A DNA stretch of 64,000 nt from Lysinibacillus irui (GCF_028877475.1 NZ_CP113527.1:179501-243500), one strand, 5' to 3'; counted from the first letter of the stretch, positions 28,636 through 43,415 are shown. Numbers and translations are program-made. Notes: generated by a model from the sequence alone, not told the origin.

Positions 28636-30306
28636 ATGGTATTCAAAACAGAAATTCGTGCACCACGTGGAAATGAACTAACATGTAAGGGTTGGACACA
28701 AGAAGCAGCTATGCGTATGTTAATGAACAATTTGGACCCAGAGGTTGCAGAAAACCCGGATGAACTGATTGTTTATGGAGGTATTGGTAAGGCTGCCCGT
28801 AACTGGGAGAGCTATGAACAAATTATTGCTTCTTTAAAAGAATTAGAAAATGATGAAACATTGCTCATTCAATCTGGGAAGCCAGTAGCTGTTTTCCGTA
28901 CACACGAGCATTCCCCACGTGTATTAATTGCCAATTCAAACCTTGTTCCTGCATGGGCAAATTGGGATCATTTCTATGAATTAGAAGATAGAGATTTAAT
29001 GATGTATGGTCAAATGACTGCAGGAAGCTGGATTTATATTGGTGCTCAAGGTATTTTACAAGGTACTTATTTATCGTTTGTTGAAGCAGGGAAAAAAGTA
29101 TTTGGCACTGCGGATTTACGTGGTAAATTCATCCTTACAGGTGGTATGGGTGGCATGAGTGGTGCACAGCCATTAGCTGGAAAAATGGCAGGAGCTGTAA
29201 TTCTAGTTGTTGAAGTAGAACGTGCACGCATTGAACGTAAAATTAAAGAAGGTTACTGTGATTACATTGTGGAAACGGTGGACGAAGCAATTGCCTTAGT
29301 GAATAAATTACGTGACCAAAAAGAGCCTGCATCAATTGGTCTTGTTGGTAACTGTGCAGACGTCAATCGTGAACTGCTAAATCGAGGGATTATTCCAGAC
29401 TTTGTAACAGATCAGACATCTGCACATGACCCTATTAATGGCTATGTACCAAACGGCATGACATTTGAAGAAGCACTAGAACTGCGTAAATCAGATGTTA
29501 AAACATATGAACGAAAAGCGAAAGAAACAATGGCAGAACATGTGCGGACAATGCTAGAGTTCCAAGAAGCGGGCGCTGAAGTATTTGATTATGGTAATAA
29601 CATTCGTGCATACGCTAAAGAGATGGGTGTAACAAATGCCTTTGATTTCCCAGGCTTTGTACCAGCATATATTCGTCCATTGTTCTGTGAAGGCAAGGGT
29701 CCATTCCGTTGGGCGGCTCTTTCAGGAGACCCAGAGGATATTTATAAAACAGATGCACTTGCGAAAGAGATGTTCGCTGAAGATGAAGGCCTTGTTAACT
29801 GGATTGATATGGCGCAAAAAATGGTTAAATGGCAAGGCTTACCTGCACGTATTTGCTGGTTAGGCTATGGTGATCGCCACCGTTTTGCATTAAAAGTAAA
29901 TGAAATGGTTGCCAATGGTGAATTATCAGCGCCAATTGTCTTTGGCCGTGATCATTTAGATTCAGGTTCAGTGGCATCGCCAAACCGTGAAACAGAAGGA
30001 ATGTTGGATGGTTCGGATGCAGTATCCGATTGGCCAATTTTAAATGCTCTTGTCAATACAGCGAGTGGTGCAAGCTGGGTAAGTGTACACCATGGTGGTG
30101 GTGTTGGAATGGGTTATTCCCAACATGCAGGCCAAGTGCTAGTAGCAGATGGATCTGAGCTTGCTGCAGAAAAAATTGCACGTGTATTAGTTTCAGATCC
30201 AGGGATGGGCGTTGTTCGTCATGCAGATGCAGGCTATGACATTGCTATTAATACAGCGAAAAACAAAGGTGTGCATATACCAATGTTAAAGGGTGATGTG
30301 AAGTGA
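28636..30306 (+). CDS. hutU: urocanate hydratase
   Basis: 556 residues, the usual size. Second step of histidine degradation: urocanate to 4-imidazolone-5-propanoate, with tightly bound NAD+. The glycine-rich [22 protein letters not shown] and the C-terminal [17 protein letters not shown] are family hallmarks. The ATG at 28636 has AGGAGAG eight bases upstream; the GTG at 28627 overlaps that site and is less likely. Third gene of the operon. Its stop codon overlaps the start of hutI (GTGA), so the two are translationally coupled. Confidence 0.97.
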   Translation: MVFKTEIRAPRGNELTCKGWTQEAAMRMLMNNLDPEVAENPDELIVYGGIGKAARNWESYEQIIASLKELENDETLLIQSGKPVAVFRTHEHSPRVLIANSNLVPAWANWDHFYELEDRDLMMYGQMTAGSWIYIGAQGILQGTYLSFVEAGKKVFGTADLRGKFILTGGMGGMSGAQPLAGKMAGAVILVVEVERARIERKIKEGYCDYIVETVDEAIALVNKLRDQKEPASIGLVGNCADVNRELLNRGIIPDFVTDQTSAHDPINGYVPNGMTFEEALELRKSDVKTYERKAKETMAEHVRTMLEFQEAGAEVFDYGNNIRAYAKEMGVTNAFDFPGFVPAYIRPLFCEGKGPFRWAALSGDPEDIYKTDALAKEMFAEDEGLVNWIDMAQKMVKWQGLPARICWLGYGDRHRFALKVNEMVANGELSAPIVFGRDHLDSGSVASPNRETEGMLDGSDAVSDWPILNALVNTASGASWVSVHHGGGVGMGYSQHAGQVLVADGSELAAEKIARVLVSDPGMGVVRHADAGYDIAINTAKNKGVHIPMLKGDVK

Positions 30307-31580
30307 CCATTTTAATCAAGAATGCCAATGAAGTGATTACATTAAAAAGTAACATACAAGGTCCGCGTACGAAGGAACAAATGCGTGAAATTGCGGTGGT
30401 AGAAAACGGCTCTGTTCTTATTGAGGCAGATCATATTGTTGCTGTTGGAGCTTTGGATCAACTAGAGGTAGACTTTCCTGATTTAGTAAAGAAAGCGGAG
30501 ACTATTGATGCTTCAGGTAAGATAGTTATGCCAGGGTTAGTTGATTGTCATACACATTTAGTACATGGTGGGACTCGTGAACAAGAGTTTAATATGCGAC
30601 TTAATGGTTCTACCTACATGGAAATTATGAATGCTGGTGGTGGCATTCACGCTACAACTAAACGTACACGGGAAACTAGCTTTGAAGATTTATATGAAAA
30701 AACGATGCAACACTTAGATGTATTTTTAAAGCATGGTGTGACAACAGTTGAAGCGAAATCAGGCTATGGCTTGGATTGGGAAACAGAAAAGAAGCAGCTG
30801 GAGGTAGCAAAACAATTACAAGCTACACATGACATTGATGTCGTGAGTACATTTATGGGAGCGCATGCAGTACCGCGAGACTATAAAGGTCGTGAGGATG
30901 AATTTGTTGATGTCGTCATCAAGGATATGTTACCTAAAGTGGCCGAGCTAGAACTAGCTGAATTTAATGATGTATTTTGTGAAAAAGGTGTATTCACACC
31001 AGAGCAATCTCAACGAATTTTAGAAGCCGGGAAAGCACTTGGTTTAACCCCGAAAATACATGCTGATGAAATCGAGCCATATAAAGGTGCAGAGCTTGCT
31101 GCGGAAGTAGGGGCAATTTCGGCAGAGCATTTGTTAGTGGCATCGGATGAAGGTATTAAAAAAATGGCTGAAGCAGGTACAATTGCTGTCTTGCTACCGG
31201 GAACAGCATTCTTCTTACGGGCACCATTTGCAAGAGGACGCCTAATGATTGATGAAGGGGTGCCCGTAGCAATCTCAACGGACTTTAATCCTGGATCATC
31301 TCCGACAATGAGTCTACCATTTATTATGAATTTAGCTTGTATGCATATGGGTATGACATTGGAGGAAGTATTAACAGCTACAACGATTAATGCGGCTTAT
31401 GCACTGAATCGGGGCGAACAAATAGGGTCCCTTGAAGCGGACAAAAAAGCGGACGTTGTGATTCTAGATGTTGCTAATTACAAGCAATTACAATACTTCT
31501 ACGGTATGAACCATACACATACGGTCATCAAAAATGGTCAAGTTGTTGTGCAAAATGGAATTCTGCTGAAAGATCAATAA
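30303..31580 (+). CDS. hutI: imidazolonepropionase
   Basis: 425 residues, an amidohydrolase that opens 4-imidazolone-5-propanoate to N-formimino-L-glutamate. Metal ligands are visible in [10 protein letters not shown], in the later [10 protein letters not shown] and in [10 protein letters not shown]. It starts with GTG at 30303, four bases inside the end of hutU, with AAAGGGTG as ribosome binding site. A terminator follows directly, so the operon ends here without hutG. Formiminoglutamase must be encoded elsewhere, or formiminoglutamate is processed by another route. Confidence 0.96.
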   Translation: MTILIKNANEVITLKSNIQGPRTKEQMREIAVVENGSVLIEADHIVAVGALDQLEVDFPDLVKKAETIDASGKIVMPGLVDCHTHLVHGGTREQEFNMRLNGSTYMEIMNAGGGIHATTKRTRETSFEDLYEKTMQHLDVFLKHGVTTVEAKSGYGLDWETEKKQLEVAKQLQATHDIDVVSTFMGAHAVPRDYKGREDEFVDVVIKDMLPKVAELELAEFNDVFCEKGVFTPEQSQRILEAGKALGLTPKIHADEIEPYKGAELAAEVGAISAEHLLVASDEGIKKMAEAGTIAVLLPGTAFFLRAPFARGRLMIDEGVPVAISTDFNPGSSPTMSLPFIMNLACMHMGMTLEEVLTATTINAAYALNRGEQIGSLEADKKADVVILDVANYKQLQYFYGMNHTHTVIKNGQVVVQNGILLKDQ

Positions 31581-31588
31581 TATTATGG

Positions 31589-31628
31589 GCATAAATAAGG
31601 CTAGAAAGCTTTATTTATGCTTTTTTTA
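31589..31628 (+). terminator. intrinsic terminator of the hut operon
   Basis: GCATAAATAA, an inner GCT/AGC, TTATTTATGC and seven T. Confidence 0.9.
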
Positions 31629-31636
31629 TATATAGG

Positions 31637-31665
31637 TTGCAATTACTTTGGTAAAAGATTATAAT
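31637..31665 (+). promoter_or_regulatory. sigma-A-type promoter of the NAD salvage operon
   Basis: TTGCAA (31637-31642), 17-bp spacer, TATAAT (31660-31665). The predicted start falls right at the operator that follows. Confidence 0.7.
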
Positions 31666-31674
31666 CAATTTAAA

Positions 31675-31701
31675 TAGTAATTCATGAATTACAAATTACT
31701 A
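31675..31701. promoter_or_regulatory. putative NrtR operator 1 (upstream of nrtR)
   Basis: 27-bp element with arms TAGTAATT and AATTACTA and an inner perfect 16-bp palindrome GTAATTCATGAATTAC. A second copy, inverted, lies upstream of pncA; 22 of 27 positions agree. Confidence 0.65.
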
Positions 31702-31732
31702 AAACCTTGATATTGATTGAAGGGGTTACTCA

Positions 31733-32533
31733 ATGAAAAAATTTCATACTGAAGAAGAAGTGCTTGCGAATTATGATTCTTCAAAATATCAAACACCTGA
31801 TGGGTATACAGCGGATATTGCTATTTTTACAATTACGTCAGAGAAAATAGAAGAAAAAGCACCTCCTCAAATGACACTGAAGATTATGTTAATTAAGCGT
31901 GCGGCAAAAGATGCTGAAGGAAACCAGAATATTGAAGGGGGAAAATGGGCACTTCCAGGAGGATTTGTAGATGCTGTTCAAAAGGAAACAGCATATATCG
32001 CTGCTAGAAGAGAATTAAAAGAAGAAACAAATGTAGAAGGTTTACATGTACAACATTTTGGTGTTTATGATGAAATCGATCGAGATCCACGTGGTTGGAT
32101 GATATCGAATGCGTTTTATGCAATTGTTCCTGAGACATATATAGAGCAACGCCAAGCTAATGATGATGCTGATGATGTACAGTTATTTGATATAGAAAAT
32201 GTATTTTCGCTACAGTTAGCTTTCGATCATCGAAGAATTATTACAGATGCGTTGGAATTTATTAAAAGGGATATGATACAAACGACAGTTGCCAAAAACT
32301 TTTTACCACAAGAGTTTACTTTATCTGAATTACAGCGGGTGCTCCTGACAGTTGGAGAAGATCCTCGAATTTCAAATGATTCAGTATTTTTTACAAAAGC
32401 ACCTAAATTACCTTTTATCCAAAAAGTGTTAGATGAGGAAGGTAAACCGAAGAAAACGAAACGCAATTCATTTAGGCCTTCACAACTTTATACATTCACT
32501 GATTTTGAAATAGTGGAGTCCATCTATCATTAG
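31733..32533 (+). CDS. nrtR: Nudix-type transcriptional regulator NrtR
   Basis: 266 residues. The N-terminal part (about 25-150) is a Nudix fold with GGKWALPGGFVD and ARRELKEETNVEG. The box is longer than the catalytic consensus between the Gly and the first Glu, as in regulators that bind rather than cleave their ligand. The C-terminal part (FTLSELQRVLLTVGEDPRIS, ending RPSQLYTF) fits the winged helix of the NrtR family. NrtR proteins repress NAD salvage genes and release DNA on binding ADP-ribose. The gene heads an operon with pncA, pncB and nadD. Two copies of a 27-bp inverted repeat in front of nrtR and pncA fit this role. AAGGGG precedes the ATG at 31733. Confidence 0.85.
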   Translation: MKKFHTEEEVLANYDSSKYQTPDGYTADIAIFTITSEKIEEKAPPQMTLKIMLIKRAAKDAEGNQNIEGGKWALPGGFVDAVQKETAYIAARRELKEETNVEGLHVQHFGVYDEIDRDPRGWMISNAFYAIVPETYIEQRQANDDADDVQLFDIENVFSLQLAFDHRRIITDALEFIKRDMIQTTVAKNFLPQEFTLSELQRVLLTVGEDPRISNDSVFFTKAPKLPFIQKVLDEEGKPKKTKRNSFRPSQLYTFTDFEIVESIYH

Positions 32534-32565
32534 GAAAGAGCCATCTTTCCTGATTGTTTTAAATG

Positions 32566-32592
32566 AAGTAATTTGTAATTTTTATATTACTA
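32566..32592. promoter_or_regulatory. putative NrtR operator 2 (upstream of pncA)
   Basis: 27-bp element, inverted relative to operator 1, with AGTAAT and ATTACT arms and the shared core ATTACAAATTACT on the - strand. It suggests a second, regulated promoter for pncA-pncB-nadD. Confidence 0.65.
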
Positions 32593-32617
32593 ATTAATAA
32601 AGTGGAGTGATGAGACG

Positions 32618-33172
32618 ATGATGAAAAAACGTGCATTAATTAATATTGATTATACAGTGGATTTTGTAGCGACAGATGGAGCTCTTACTTGTGGAGAGCC
32701 TGGGCAGTTACTCGAACATACAAATGTTGAATTAACAAAGGAATTTATTAAGAACGGTGATTTTACAGTTTTTGCGATAGATGTTCATGAACAGGGGGAT
32801 GTCTACCATCCAGAAACAAAGCTATTCCCACCACATAATATTCGAAATACAGAAGGTAGAAATTTATATGGAGCATTAAAGCAACTATATGAGGCAAATA
32901 AAGAGCAGGATTGCGTCTATTACATGGATAAAACACGCTACTCTGCTTTTGCAGGAACAGATTTAGAATTGAAATTACGTGAAAGAGGAATTACTGAGCT
33001 TCACTTAATCGGCGTTTGTACAGATATCTGTGTTCTTCATACAGCAGTAGATGCTTATAATAAAGGGTTCGATATTGTCATTCATAAAGATGCTGTTGCC
33101 TCCTTTAACCAAGCAGGACATGAGTGGGCGTTAGGGCATTTCGAGCACACGCTCGGTGCCACTATTATTTGA
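32618..33172 (+). CDS. pncA: nicotinamidase (isochorismatase family)
   Basis: 184 residues. Converts nicotinamide to nicotinate in NAD salvage. The catalytic triad of the family is visible: Asp in INIDYTVDF, Lys in MDKTRYSAF and Cys in GVCTDICVLHTA. DVHEQGDVYHPETKLFPPH carries the metal-binding Asp and His residues, and the isochorismatase-like fold length is normal. Two successive ATG codons (32618, 32621) are possible starts, with GGAG about 10 bases upstream. Only about 20 bases separate it from pncB. Confidence 0.93.
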   Translation: MMKKRALINIDYTVDFVATDGALTCGEPGQLLEHTNVELTKEFIKNGDFTVFAIDVHEQGDVYHPETKLFPPHNIRNTEGRNLYGALKQLYEANKEQDCVYYMDKTRYSAFAGTDLELKLRERGITELHLIGVCTDICVLHTAVDAYNKGFDIVIHKDAVASFNQAGHEWALGHFEHTLGATII

Positions 33173-33195
33173 CAATAAGGGATGGAGGAGAAAAC

Positions 33196-34662
33196 ATGAA
33201 ATATGCAGACGATAGCTTCATGTTACACACAGATTTATATCAAATTAATATGGTTCAAGCTTATTGGCAAGATGGTGTTCAACAACGAAAAGCTGTTTTT
33301 GAGCTATATTTTAGAAAACTTCCATTTGGCAATGGCTATGCGGTATTTGCTGGTTTGAAAAAAGTGATCGATTTTATTAATAACTTTAGATTTTCCCAAA
33401 GTGATATTCAATATTTACGAGAAGAGGGGAAATATCCAGAGGATTTTCTTCAATATCTGCAGGAGCTTAAGTTTACAGGAAGCATAAAGGGAATGAAAGA
33501 GGGTGAACTTGTCTTCGCCAATGAACCTATCCTGCGAATTGAAGCACCATTGGCAGAGGCCCAATTAATCGAAACCCCTTTGTTAAATATTGTGAACTAC
33601 CAAACGCTCATCGCCACAAAGGCTTCACGTATCAAGCAAGTGACAGGTGAGGATATTGTTATGGAGTTCGGCACTCGACGTGCACATGAATTTGATGCTG
33701 CAATTTGGGGTACTCGGGCTGCTTATATAGGTGGATTTTCTGCAACAAGTAATGTGAGAGCGGGGAAATTGTTCGGTATTCCTGTGTCAGGAACTCATGC
33801 CCATGCAATGATTCAAACCTATCGAGATGAGTATACTGCTTTTAAAAAATATGCAGCAGCTCATAAAGACTGCGTTTTCTTAGTAGATACTTATGACACG
33901 CTACGTTCAGGCGTTCCTAATGCTATTCGTGTGGCAAAGGAGCTTGGAGATCAGATTAATTTTGTTGGTATTCGTTTAGACAGTGGCGATTTAGCCTACC
34001 TTTCAAAAGAGGCAAGAAAAATGCTAGATGAAGCAGGGTTTACAGAAGCTAAAATTATGGCTTCGAATGATTTGGACGAATATACAATCATGCATTTAAA
34101 ATCGCAAGGTGCGCGAATCGATGCATGGGGCATCGGAACAAAGCTAATTACAGCCTACGATCAAGCTGCTCTTGGTGGAGTATACAAATTGGTTTCTATT
34201 GAAGATGAGAGGGGAGAAATGGTTGACACCATTAAAATTTCAGCAAATCCTGAGAAAGTAACTACACCAGGGCGTAAACGTGTTTACCGTATTATTAATA
34301 ATGAGAATGGTCATGCTGAAGGGGACTATATTGCATTAGATGAAGAAAACATAGAACAAGAAGAAAGATTAAAAATGTTCCACCCTATTCATACGTATAT
34401 TAGTAAATTTGTTACGAATTTTTCAGCAAAAGAGTTACATGAAAGTATTGTCGAAAAGGGAAAAGTGATTTATGAGGAGCCGACTCTTCAAGAAATTCAA
34501 GCATATGCGAAGGAAAATTTACGTTTGCTCTGGTGTGAGTACAAACGAACAATGAATCCAGAAGAGTATCCAGTCGATTTAAGTCAAGCTTGCTGGGACA
34601 ATAAAATGGCAAGCATACAGACAATTAAAGAAAAAATCTCACAAGGAAACAGCAGGAGGTAG
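33196..34662 (+). CDS. pncB: nicotinate phosphoribosyltransferase
   Basis: 488 residues from the ATG at 33196, with GGAGG nine bases upstream; an in-frame GTG at 33124 lies inside pncA and is not used. It makes nicotinate mononucleotide from nicotinate and PRPP, with ATP hydrolysis. Family segments: LHTDLYQINMVQAYW, FGTRRAHEFDAA and VGIRLDSGDLAYLS. The final bases AGGAGG of this gene also form the ribosome binding site of nadD, so translation of the two is linked. Confidence 0.96.
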   Translation: MKYADDSFMLHTDLYQINMVQAYWQDGVQQRKAVFELYFRKLPFGNGYAVFAGLKKVIDFINNFRFSQSDIQYLREEGKYPEDFLQYLQELKFTGSIKGMKEGELVFANEPILRIEAPLAEAQLIETPLLNIVNYQTLIATKASRIKQVTGEDIVMEFGTRRAHEFDAAIWGTRAAYIGGFSATSNVRAGKLFGIPVSGTHAHAMIQTYRDEYTAFKKYAAAHKDCVFLVDTYDTLRSGVPNAIRVAKELGDQINFVGIRLDSGDLAYLSKEARKMLDEAGFTEAKIMASNDLDEYTIMHLKSQGARIDAWGIGTKLITAYDQAALGGVYKLVSIEDERGEMVDTIKISANPEKVTTPGRKRVYRIINNENGHAEGDYIALDEENIEQEERLKMFHPIHTYISKFVTNFSAKELHESIVEKGKVIYEEPTLQEIQAYAKENLRLLWCEYKRTMNPEEYPVDLSQACWDNKMASIQTIKEKISQGNSRR

Positions 34663-34667
34663 AGAAA

Positions 34668-35282
34668 ATGGCGAGGATAGGTATTTATGGTTCATCTTTT
34701 GACCCTATTACCAATGTTCATCTTTGGACAGCAAGTACGGTCGCACACCGCTGTAAATTAGATAAAGTTATCTTTTTGCCATGCTCAAATAAACGCAAAG
34801 ATAAAACGATAAAAACCGCTGATATTCATCGTTGGAATATGCTACAGCTCGCTATTGCTAAGGACGATCGTTTTATTGCAGATTCCTATGAGATGGACCA
34901 AGAAGGCTGGAACATCTACACATATGACACGATGAAATACTTTAGAGAAAAACATCCAGATGATGAAGTCCATTTTATCATGGGGGCTGATTTATTAGTG
35001 GATATTGGTGCAGGGCTGTGGAAAAAAGGCGACGCATTAGTAGCAGAAAATAAATTTATTGTAATGGCAAGACATGGAATTGATATGCTGTCCACGATTA
35101 GTCGTTCTCCTATATTAAGGAATCATGATGATGGTAGATTCCATCTAATCGATAAAGGGCTAGCGATGGAAATTAGTTCTACCTATATTCGAGAAGAATT
35201 TGCTATGCGGGGAGAACCAAGATACCTCTTGCCTAATGCATGTTACGACTATATTAAAGAACATCATCTTTATCAAAAATAG
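34668..35282 (+). CDS. nadD: nicotinate-nucleotide adenylyltransferase
   Basis: 204 residues. Transfers AMP from ATP to nicotinate mononucleotide. The nucleotidyltransferase signature GIYGSSFDPITNVHLWTA carries the GxFxPxHxxH-like region, though the second His of the usual GxxHxGH motif is replaced (NVHLW). ISSTYIREE is the C-terminal ATP motif (ISSTxIR). It is the last gene of the NAD salvage operon. Because Bacillales usually carry a housekeeping nadD near yqeK, this may be a second copy. Confidence 0.9.
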   Translation: MARIGIYGSSFDPITNVHLWTASTVAHRCKLDKVIFLPCSNKRKDKTIKTADIHRWNMLQLAIAKDDRFIADSYEMDQEGWNIYTYDTMKYFREKHPDDEVHFIMGADLLVDIGAGLWKKGDALVAENKFIVMARHGIDMLSTISRSPILRNHDDGRFHLIDKGLAMEISSTYIREEFAMRGEPRYLLPNACYDYIKEHHLYQK

Positions 35283-35294
35283 TAAAGTACGGTT

Positions 35295-35324
35295 AAAAGT
35301 GTGGATAGGTGCCACACTTTTTTA
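35295..35324 (+). terminator. intrinsic terminator of the NAD salvage operon
   Basis: AAAAGTGTGG, seven-base loop, CCACACTTTT with T run. Confidence 0.8.
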
Positions 35325-35444
35325 ATTTTGAAAAGATGGTGAATTTTATCATATGCTCCTCTAGGTAAGCTATAATAAAAAGAGCAATAACATACAATCT
35401 TTTTGCTGGTAATAATTATAATGATTAATGTTAGAAAGGAATTC

Positions 35445-37298
35445 ATGGATGTGCAACTTACATTAACATTTCTTATTTTAGGAGTAACGATTTTCGCATT
35501 TGTGACCAATAAAGTACGGGCAGATCTTGTAGCAATTGTGTCACTTCTAGCATTTGTCATTACGAATATTTTAACGCCGGCCGAGGCATTAGCTGGTTTT
35601 TCTAACTCTGTCGTTTTAATGATTGCAGGGTTATTTGTCGTGGGTGCAGGAATTTTACGGACAGGACTTGCAGGAATGGCAGGGCAACTTTTACTTAAGT
35701 GGTCTGGTAATAGTGAGCTAAAACTATTTGTGTTACTGCTTATTATTGTAGGATCAGTCGGTGCCTTTATGAGTAATACCGGTACTGTAGCACTAATGAT
35801 GCCGATAGTCGTGAGTATAGCAATTAGTATGAAAGTCAGCCCTTCTAAATTTCTTCTACCACTTTCATATGTAGCAAGTCTTTCTGGGCTGATGACTTTG
35901 ATTGCATCACCAACAAATTTAATCGTTAGTCAGTTATTGGTCGACCGAGGCTATCATAAACTTGGCTTTTTTGAAGTGACCCCTATTGGTATTATCGGGA
36001 TGATTGCGGGGATAACTTACTTAGTACTTGTGCGTAATATTTTGTTACCAAAGGATCGTAATCGAACTCAGACAAATGAGGGGTATAAACTTTCACCTAA
36101 GAAAATTATTAAGCAATATGATTTAAATAATCGCCTATTTAAAATCTCTGTTCCTGATGAATCACCTATTATTGAAACATCTTTAGCAGAATTAAAACTG
36201 CCAGCTACGTATATGCTTTGTATGATGAAAATTCATCGTAAATCTCAGGAGGGCATTAACTTATTACCGATGACTTATCAAGAAATGGCTGGTCCAACAA
36301 GTGTTATACATGCAAAAGACGAGCTATATGTTCAAGGTGAAGAAGAGGATATTCGTCGGTTTGTTGAGGATTATCAGCTTGAGATGCAAGGATTAGTAGA
36401 AGGAGAAGCCGACGAACTAGTATCGAAACATCTTGGTATTGCAGAAGTATTGCTCACACCTAATTCAAGCTTTATCAATGAAACGGTCAGCTCTCTTGGA
36501 TTCCGAGAAAAATATAACTTAAATATCATTGGTATTAATCGTAGAGGTGGCTATAAGCTCCAAGATATGGTTTCACATAAATTGAAATTTGGAGATGCGA
36601 TATTAGTGCAAGGAGCATGGGATGAAATTCTTTTGTTAGCAAGAGAGACCCAGGATGTTGTGGTTGTCGGTCAGCCTAAGGAACATGCAAGTGTAGCAGC
36701 GGCTACAGGCAAAGCTGGTATTGCAGGTATTATTATGTTGTTCATGATTTTTTTGATGGCATTCGAAATTTTTCCTGCTGTCATCTCGGTCATGATTGGT
36801 GCTGTCCTAATGATATTGACGGGTTGTTTAAGAAACATGGAAGATGCCTATAGCAATATGAATTTTGAAAGTATCGTGCTTGTAGCTGCTATGCTGCCAA
36901 TGGCGACAGCATTAGAAAAAACAGGAGGCATGGCTATTTTATCTGATGGGATCATCAATGCTCTAGGCGATTTCGGACCTTATGGTGTACTAATAGGTGT
37001 TTATATTTTAACTGCTGTATTTGGTCAATTTATTAGTAATACAGCAACTGCAGTATTGTTTGCGCCGATTGCCATGAGTGCCGCCATTGCAATGGATGTA
37101 AGTCCCACAACATTTATGATTGCAGTTGCGGTAGCCGCAAGTATGGCATTTGCTACACCAATTGCTTCCCCAACAAATGCACTAGTAATGACAGCAGGGG
37201 GCTATAAATTTATGGACTTTGTCAGAATAGGGGTTCCATTACAAATTGTTATGTTCATTGTCATGATGGTAGCCATCCCATTCTTTTTCCCATTTTAA
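35445..37298 (+). CDS. SLC13-type anion transporter with two TrkA-C domains
   Basis: 617 residues from the ATG at 35445 (GAAAGGA upstream; an earlier ATG at 35403 lacks a site). About 12 membrane segments lie in two halves, each with the SNT(G/A)T(V)AL/ASPTN pair: MSNTGTVALMMPI with IASPTNLIVSQ, and ISNTATAVLFAPI with IASPTNALVM. These are the substrate- and sodium-binding loops of the divalent anion/Na+ symporter (DASS) superfamily. Between the halves (about residues 210-420) are two TrkA-C (RCK-C) domains. This arrangement occurs in bacterial sulfate or carboxylate carriers such as CysP-like or SLT proteins. Substrate not determined. Confidence 0.85.
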   Translation: MDVQLTLTFLILGVTIFAFVTNKVRADLVAIVSLLAFVITNILTPAEALAGFSNSVVLMIAGLFVVGAGILRTGLAGMAGQLLLKWSGNSELKLFVLLLIIVGSVGAFMSNTGTVALMMPIVVSIAISMKVSPSKFLLPLSYVASLSGLMTLIASPTNLIVSQLLVDRGYHKLGFFEVTPIGIIGMIAGITYLVLVRNILLPKDRNRTQTNEGYKLSPKKIIKQYDLNNRLFKISVPDESPIIETSLAELKLPATYMLCMMKIHRKSQEGINLLPMTYQEMAGPTSVIHAKDELYVQGEEEDIRRFVEDYQLEMQGLVEGEADELVSKHLGIAEVLLTPNSSFINETVSSLGFREKYNLNIIGINRRGGYKLQDMVSHKLKFGDAILVQGAWDEILLLARETQDVVVVGQPKEHASVAAATGKAGIAGIIMLFMIFLMAFEIFPAVISVMIGAVLMILTGCLRNMEDAYSNMNFESIVLVAAMLPMATALEKTGGMAILSDGIINALGDFGPYGVLIGVYILTAVFGQFISNTATAVLFAPIAMSAAIAMDVSPTTFMIAVAVAASMAFATPIASPTNALVMTAGGYKFMDFVRIGVPLQIVMFIVMMVAIPFFFPF

Positions 37299-37321
37299 AA
37301 TCTCAGGCTATCCATCTAAAG

Positions 37322-37350
37322 GAATCGAGAAGTACTTCTCGATTCTTTTC
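37322..37350 (+). terminator. intrinsic terminator of the SLC13 gene
   Basis: GAATCGAGAA, GTAC loop, TTCTCGATTC, TTTTC. Confidence 0.75.
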
Positions 37351-37643
37351 TAATTGATCACGTGGAGTAGATTTGATGTTTCGTCCGTCATAAATGTAAA
37401 TGAAAAAGAACATAGAGAAAGTCTCAACTTTTTTAGTCTATCTTTAGGTTGAAAACTCAATTTTAATATTCAATTATTTTGATTATAGTTCTAAAAAAAA
37501 CTACTAAATTATTATCGAGGGATATGCTAAAATAAAATACAACAGCTAGTGAAAACATCTTTATTAGCCAAAATATTTTATGTTATTAATATAGGAAGTT
37601 TTCCTGCTTTGAGAAAAAACTTAATTTTTTTTTAGAAAAAGTG

Positions 37644-37675
37644 TTGACCTTTTAAAAATAAGGGTGTAGTATTAT
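37644..37675 (+). promoter_or_regulatory. rRNA operon promoter
   Basis: TTGACC at 37644-37649 with TAGTAT 17 bp later (37667-37672), or TATTAT at 20 bp (37670-37675), preceded by a long A/T-rich UP-element-like stretch. It lies about 200 bases before the 16S gene. The leader contains CCTTGAAAACTGAAC, a typical Bacillales rrn leader block. The 37351-37640 stretch upstream holds no gene. Confidence 0.7.
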
Positions 37676-37846
37676 ACAAGTCGCCACGGTGACACGCTAA
37701 AATAAAGCAAAACATGAACCTTGAAAACTGAACAAGCAAAACGTAATCAATAAAGTTTTAAGTAACTAGTTTTGGCTAGTGAACGAAACAAAATTTTGGA
37801 CATCAAAATTGATGCCAGCAAAACAATTTGAGCTAATCAAATTTCT

Positions 37847-42692
<4,846 letters not shown>

Positions 42693-42757
42693 ATTGTTTG
42701 AAGCATTCAATGTACGTTTATCTAGTTTTGAAAGAATAAGTCTTTCAACTGAATAAG

Positions 42758-42873
42758 TGAAGTGATGATGGCAAAGAGGCCACACCCGTTCCCATACCGA
42801 ACACGGAAGTTAAGCTCTTTAGCGCCGATGGTAGTTGGGGGCTTCCCCCTGTGAGAGTAGGACGTCGCTTCGC
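42758..42873 (+). rRNA. 5S ribosomal RNA
   Basis: About 116 bases, with CCGTTCCCATACCGAACACG and GTGAGAGTAGGACG. Terminal stem GTGAAGTGATG/CGTCGCTTCGC. Confidence 0.95.
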
Positions 42874-42884
42874 TTATTTTTTGT

Positions 42885-42960
42885 GGAGGATTAGCTCAGC
42901 TGGGAGAGCACCTGCCTTACAAGCAGGGGGTCGGCGGTTCGAGCCCGTCATCCTCCACCA
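42885..42960 (+). tRNA. tRNA-Val (TAC)
   Basis: Acceptor GGAGGAT/ATCCTCC, anticodon loop CTTACAA with TAC, CCA encoded. First of 17 tRNAs, probably transcribed with the rRNA. Confidence 0.95.
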
Positions 42961-42963
42961 TAT

Positions 42964-43039
42964 GGTCCCGTGGTGTAGCGGTTAACATGCCTGCCTGTCA
43001 CGCAGGAGATCGCCGGTTCGATCCCGGTCGGGACCGCCA
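42964..43039 (+). tRNA. tRNA-Asp (GTC)
   Basis: Acceptor GGTCCCG/CGGGACC, anticodon GTC, CCA encoded. Confidence 0.95.
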
Positions 43040-43047
43040 TTATTTTT

Positions 43048-43123
<76 letters not shown>

Positions 43124-43130
43124 TTCCCTT

Positions 43131-43214
43131 GGAGGGGTAGCGAAGTGGCTAAACGCGGCGGACTGTAAATCCGCTCCTTAGGGTTCGGCGGTTCGAATCC
43201 GTCCCCCTCCACCA
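43131..43214 (+). tRNA. tRNA-Tyr (GTA)
   Basis: Acceptor GGAGGGG/CCCCTCC, anticodon GTA, long variable arm, CCA encoded. Confidence 0.95.
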
Positions 43215-43218
43215 TTTT

Positions 43219-43292
43219 AGGGGCATAGTTCAACGGTAGAATAGAGGTCTCCAAAACCTTTGGTGTGGGTTCGATTCCTACTGCCCCTGCCA
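43219..43292 (+). tRNA. tRNA-Trp (CCA anticodon)
   Basis: Acceptor AGGGGCA/TGCCCCT, anticodon CCA, CCA tail encoded. A 46-base gap follows before the next tRNA, the longest gap in the array. Confidence 0.95.
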
Positions 43293-43338
43293 GGTATTGA
43301 GGTACTCGTTCATATACAGCTGTTATGATTTATATAGT

Positions 43339-43415
43339 GGCGATTGTGGCGAAGTGGTTAACGCATCGGATTGTGGTTCCGACATTCGTGGGTTCGATTC
43401 CCATCAGTCGCCCCA
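43339..43415 (+). tRNA. tRNA-His (GTG)
   Basis: Acceptor GCGATTG/CAGTCGC with an encoded G at position -1 (43339) opposite the discriminator C, as expected for tRNA-His. Anticodon GTG, CCA encoded. Confidence 0.95.

Noticed and set aside
43293..43338. Internal promoter in the tRNA array
   Set aside because: The TTGAGG and TATGAT hexamers are 21 bp apart, too far for a normal sigma-A promoter.
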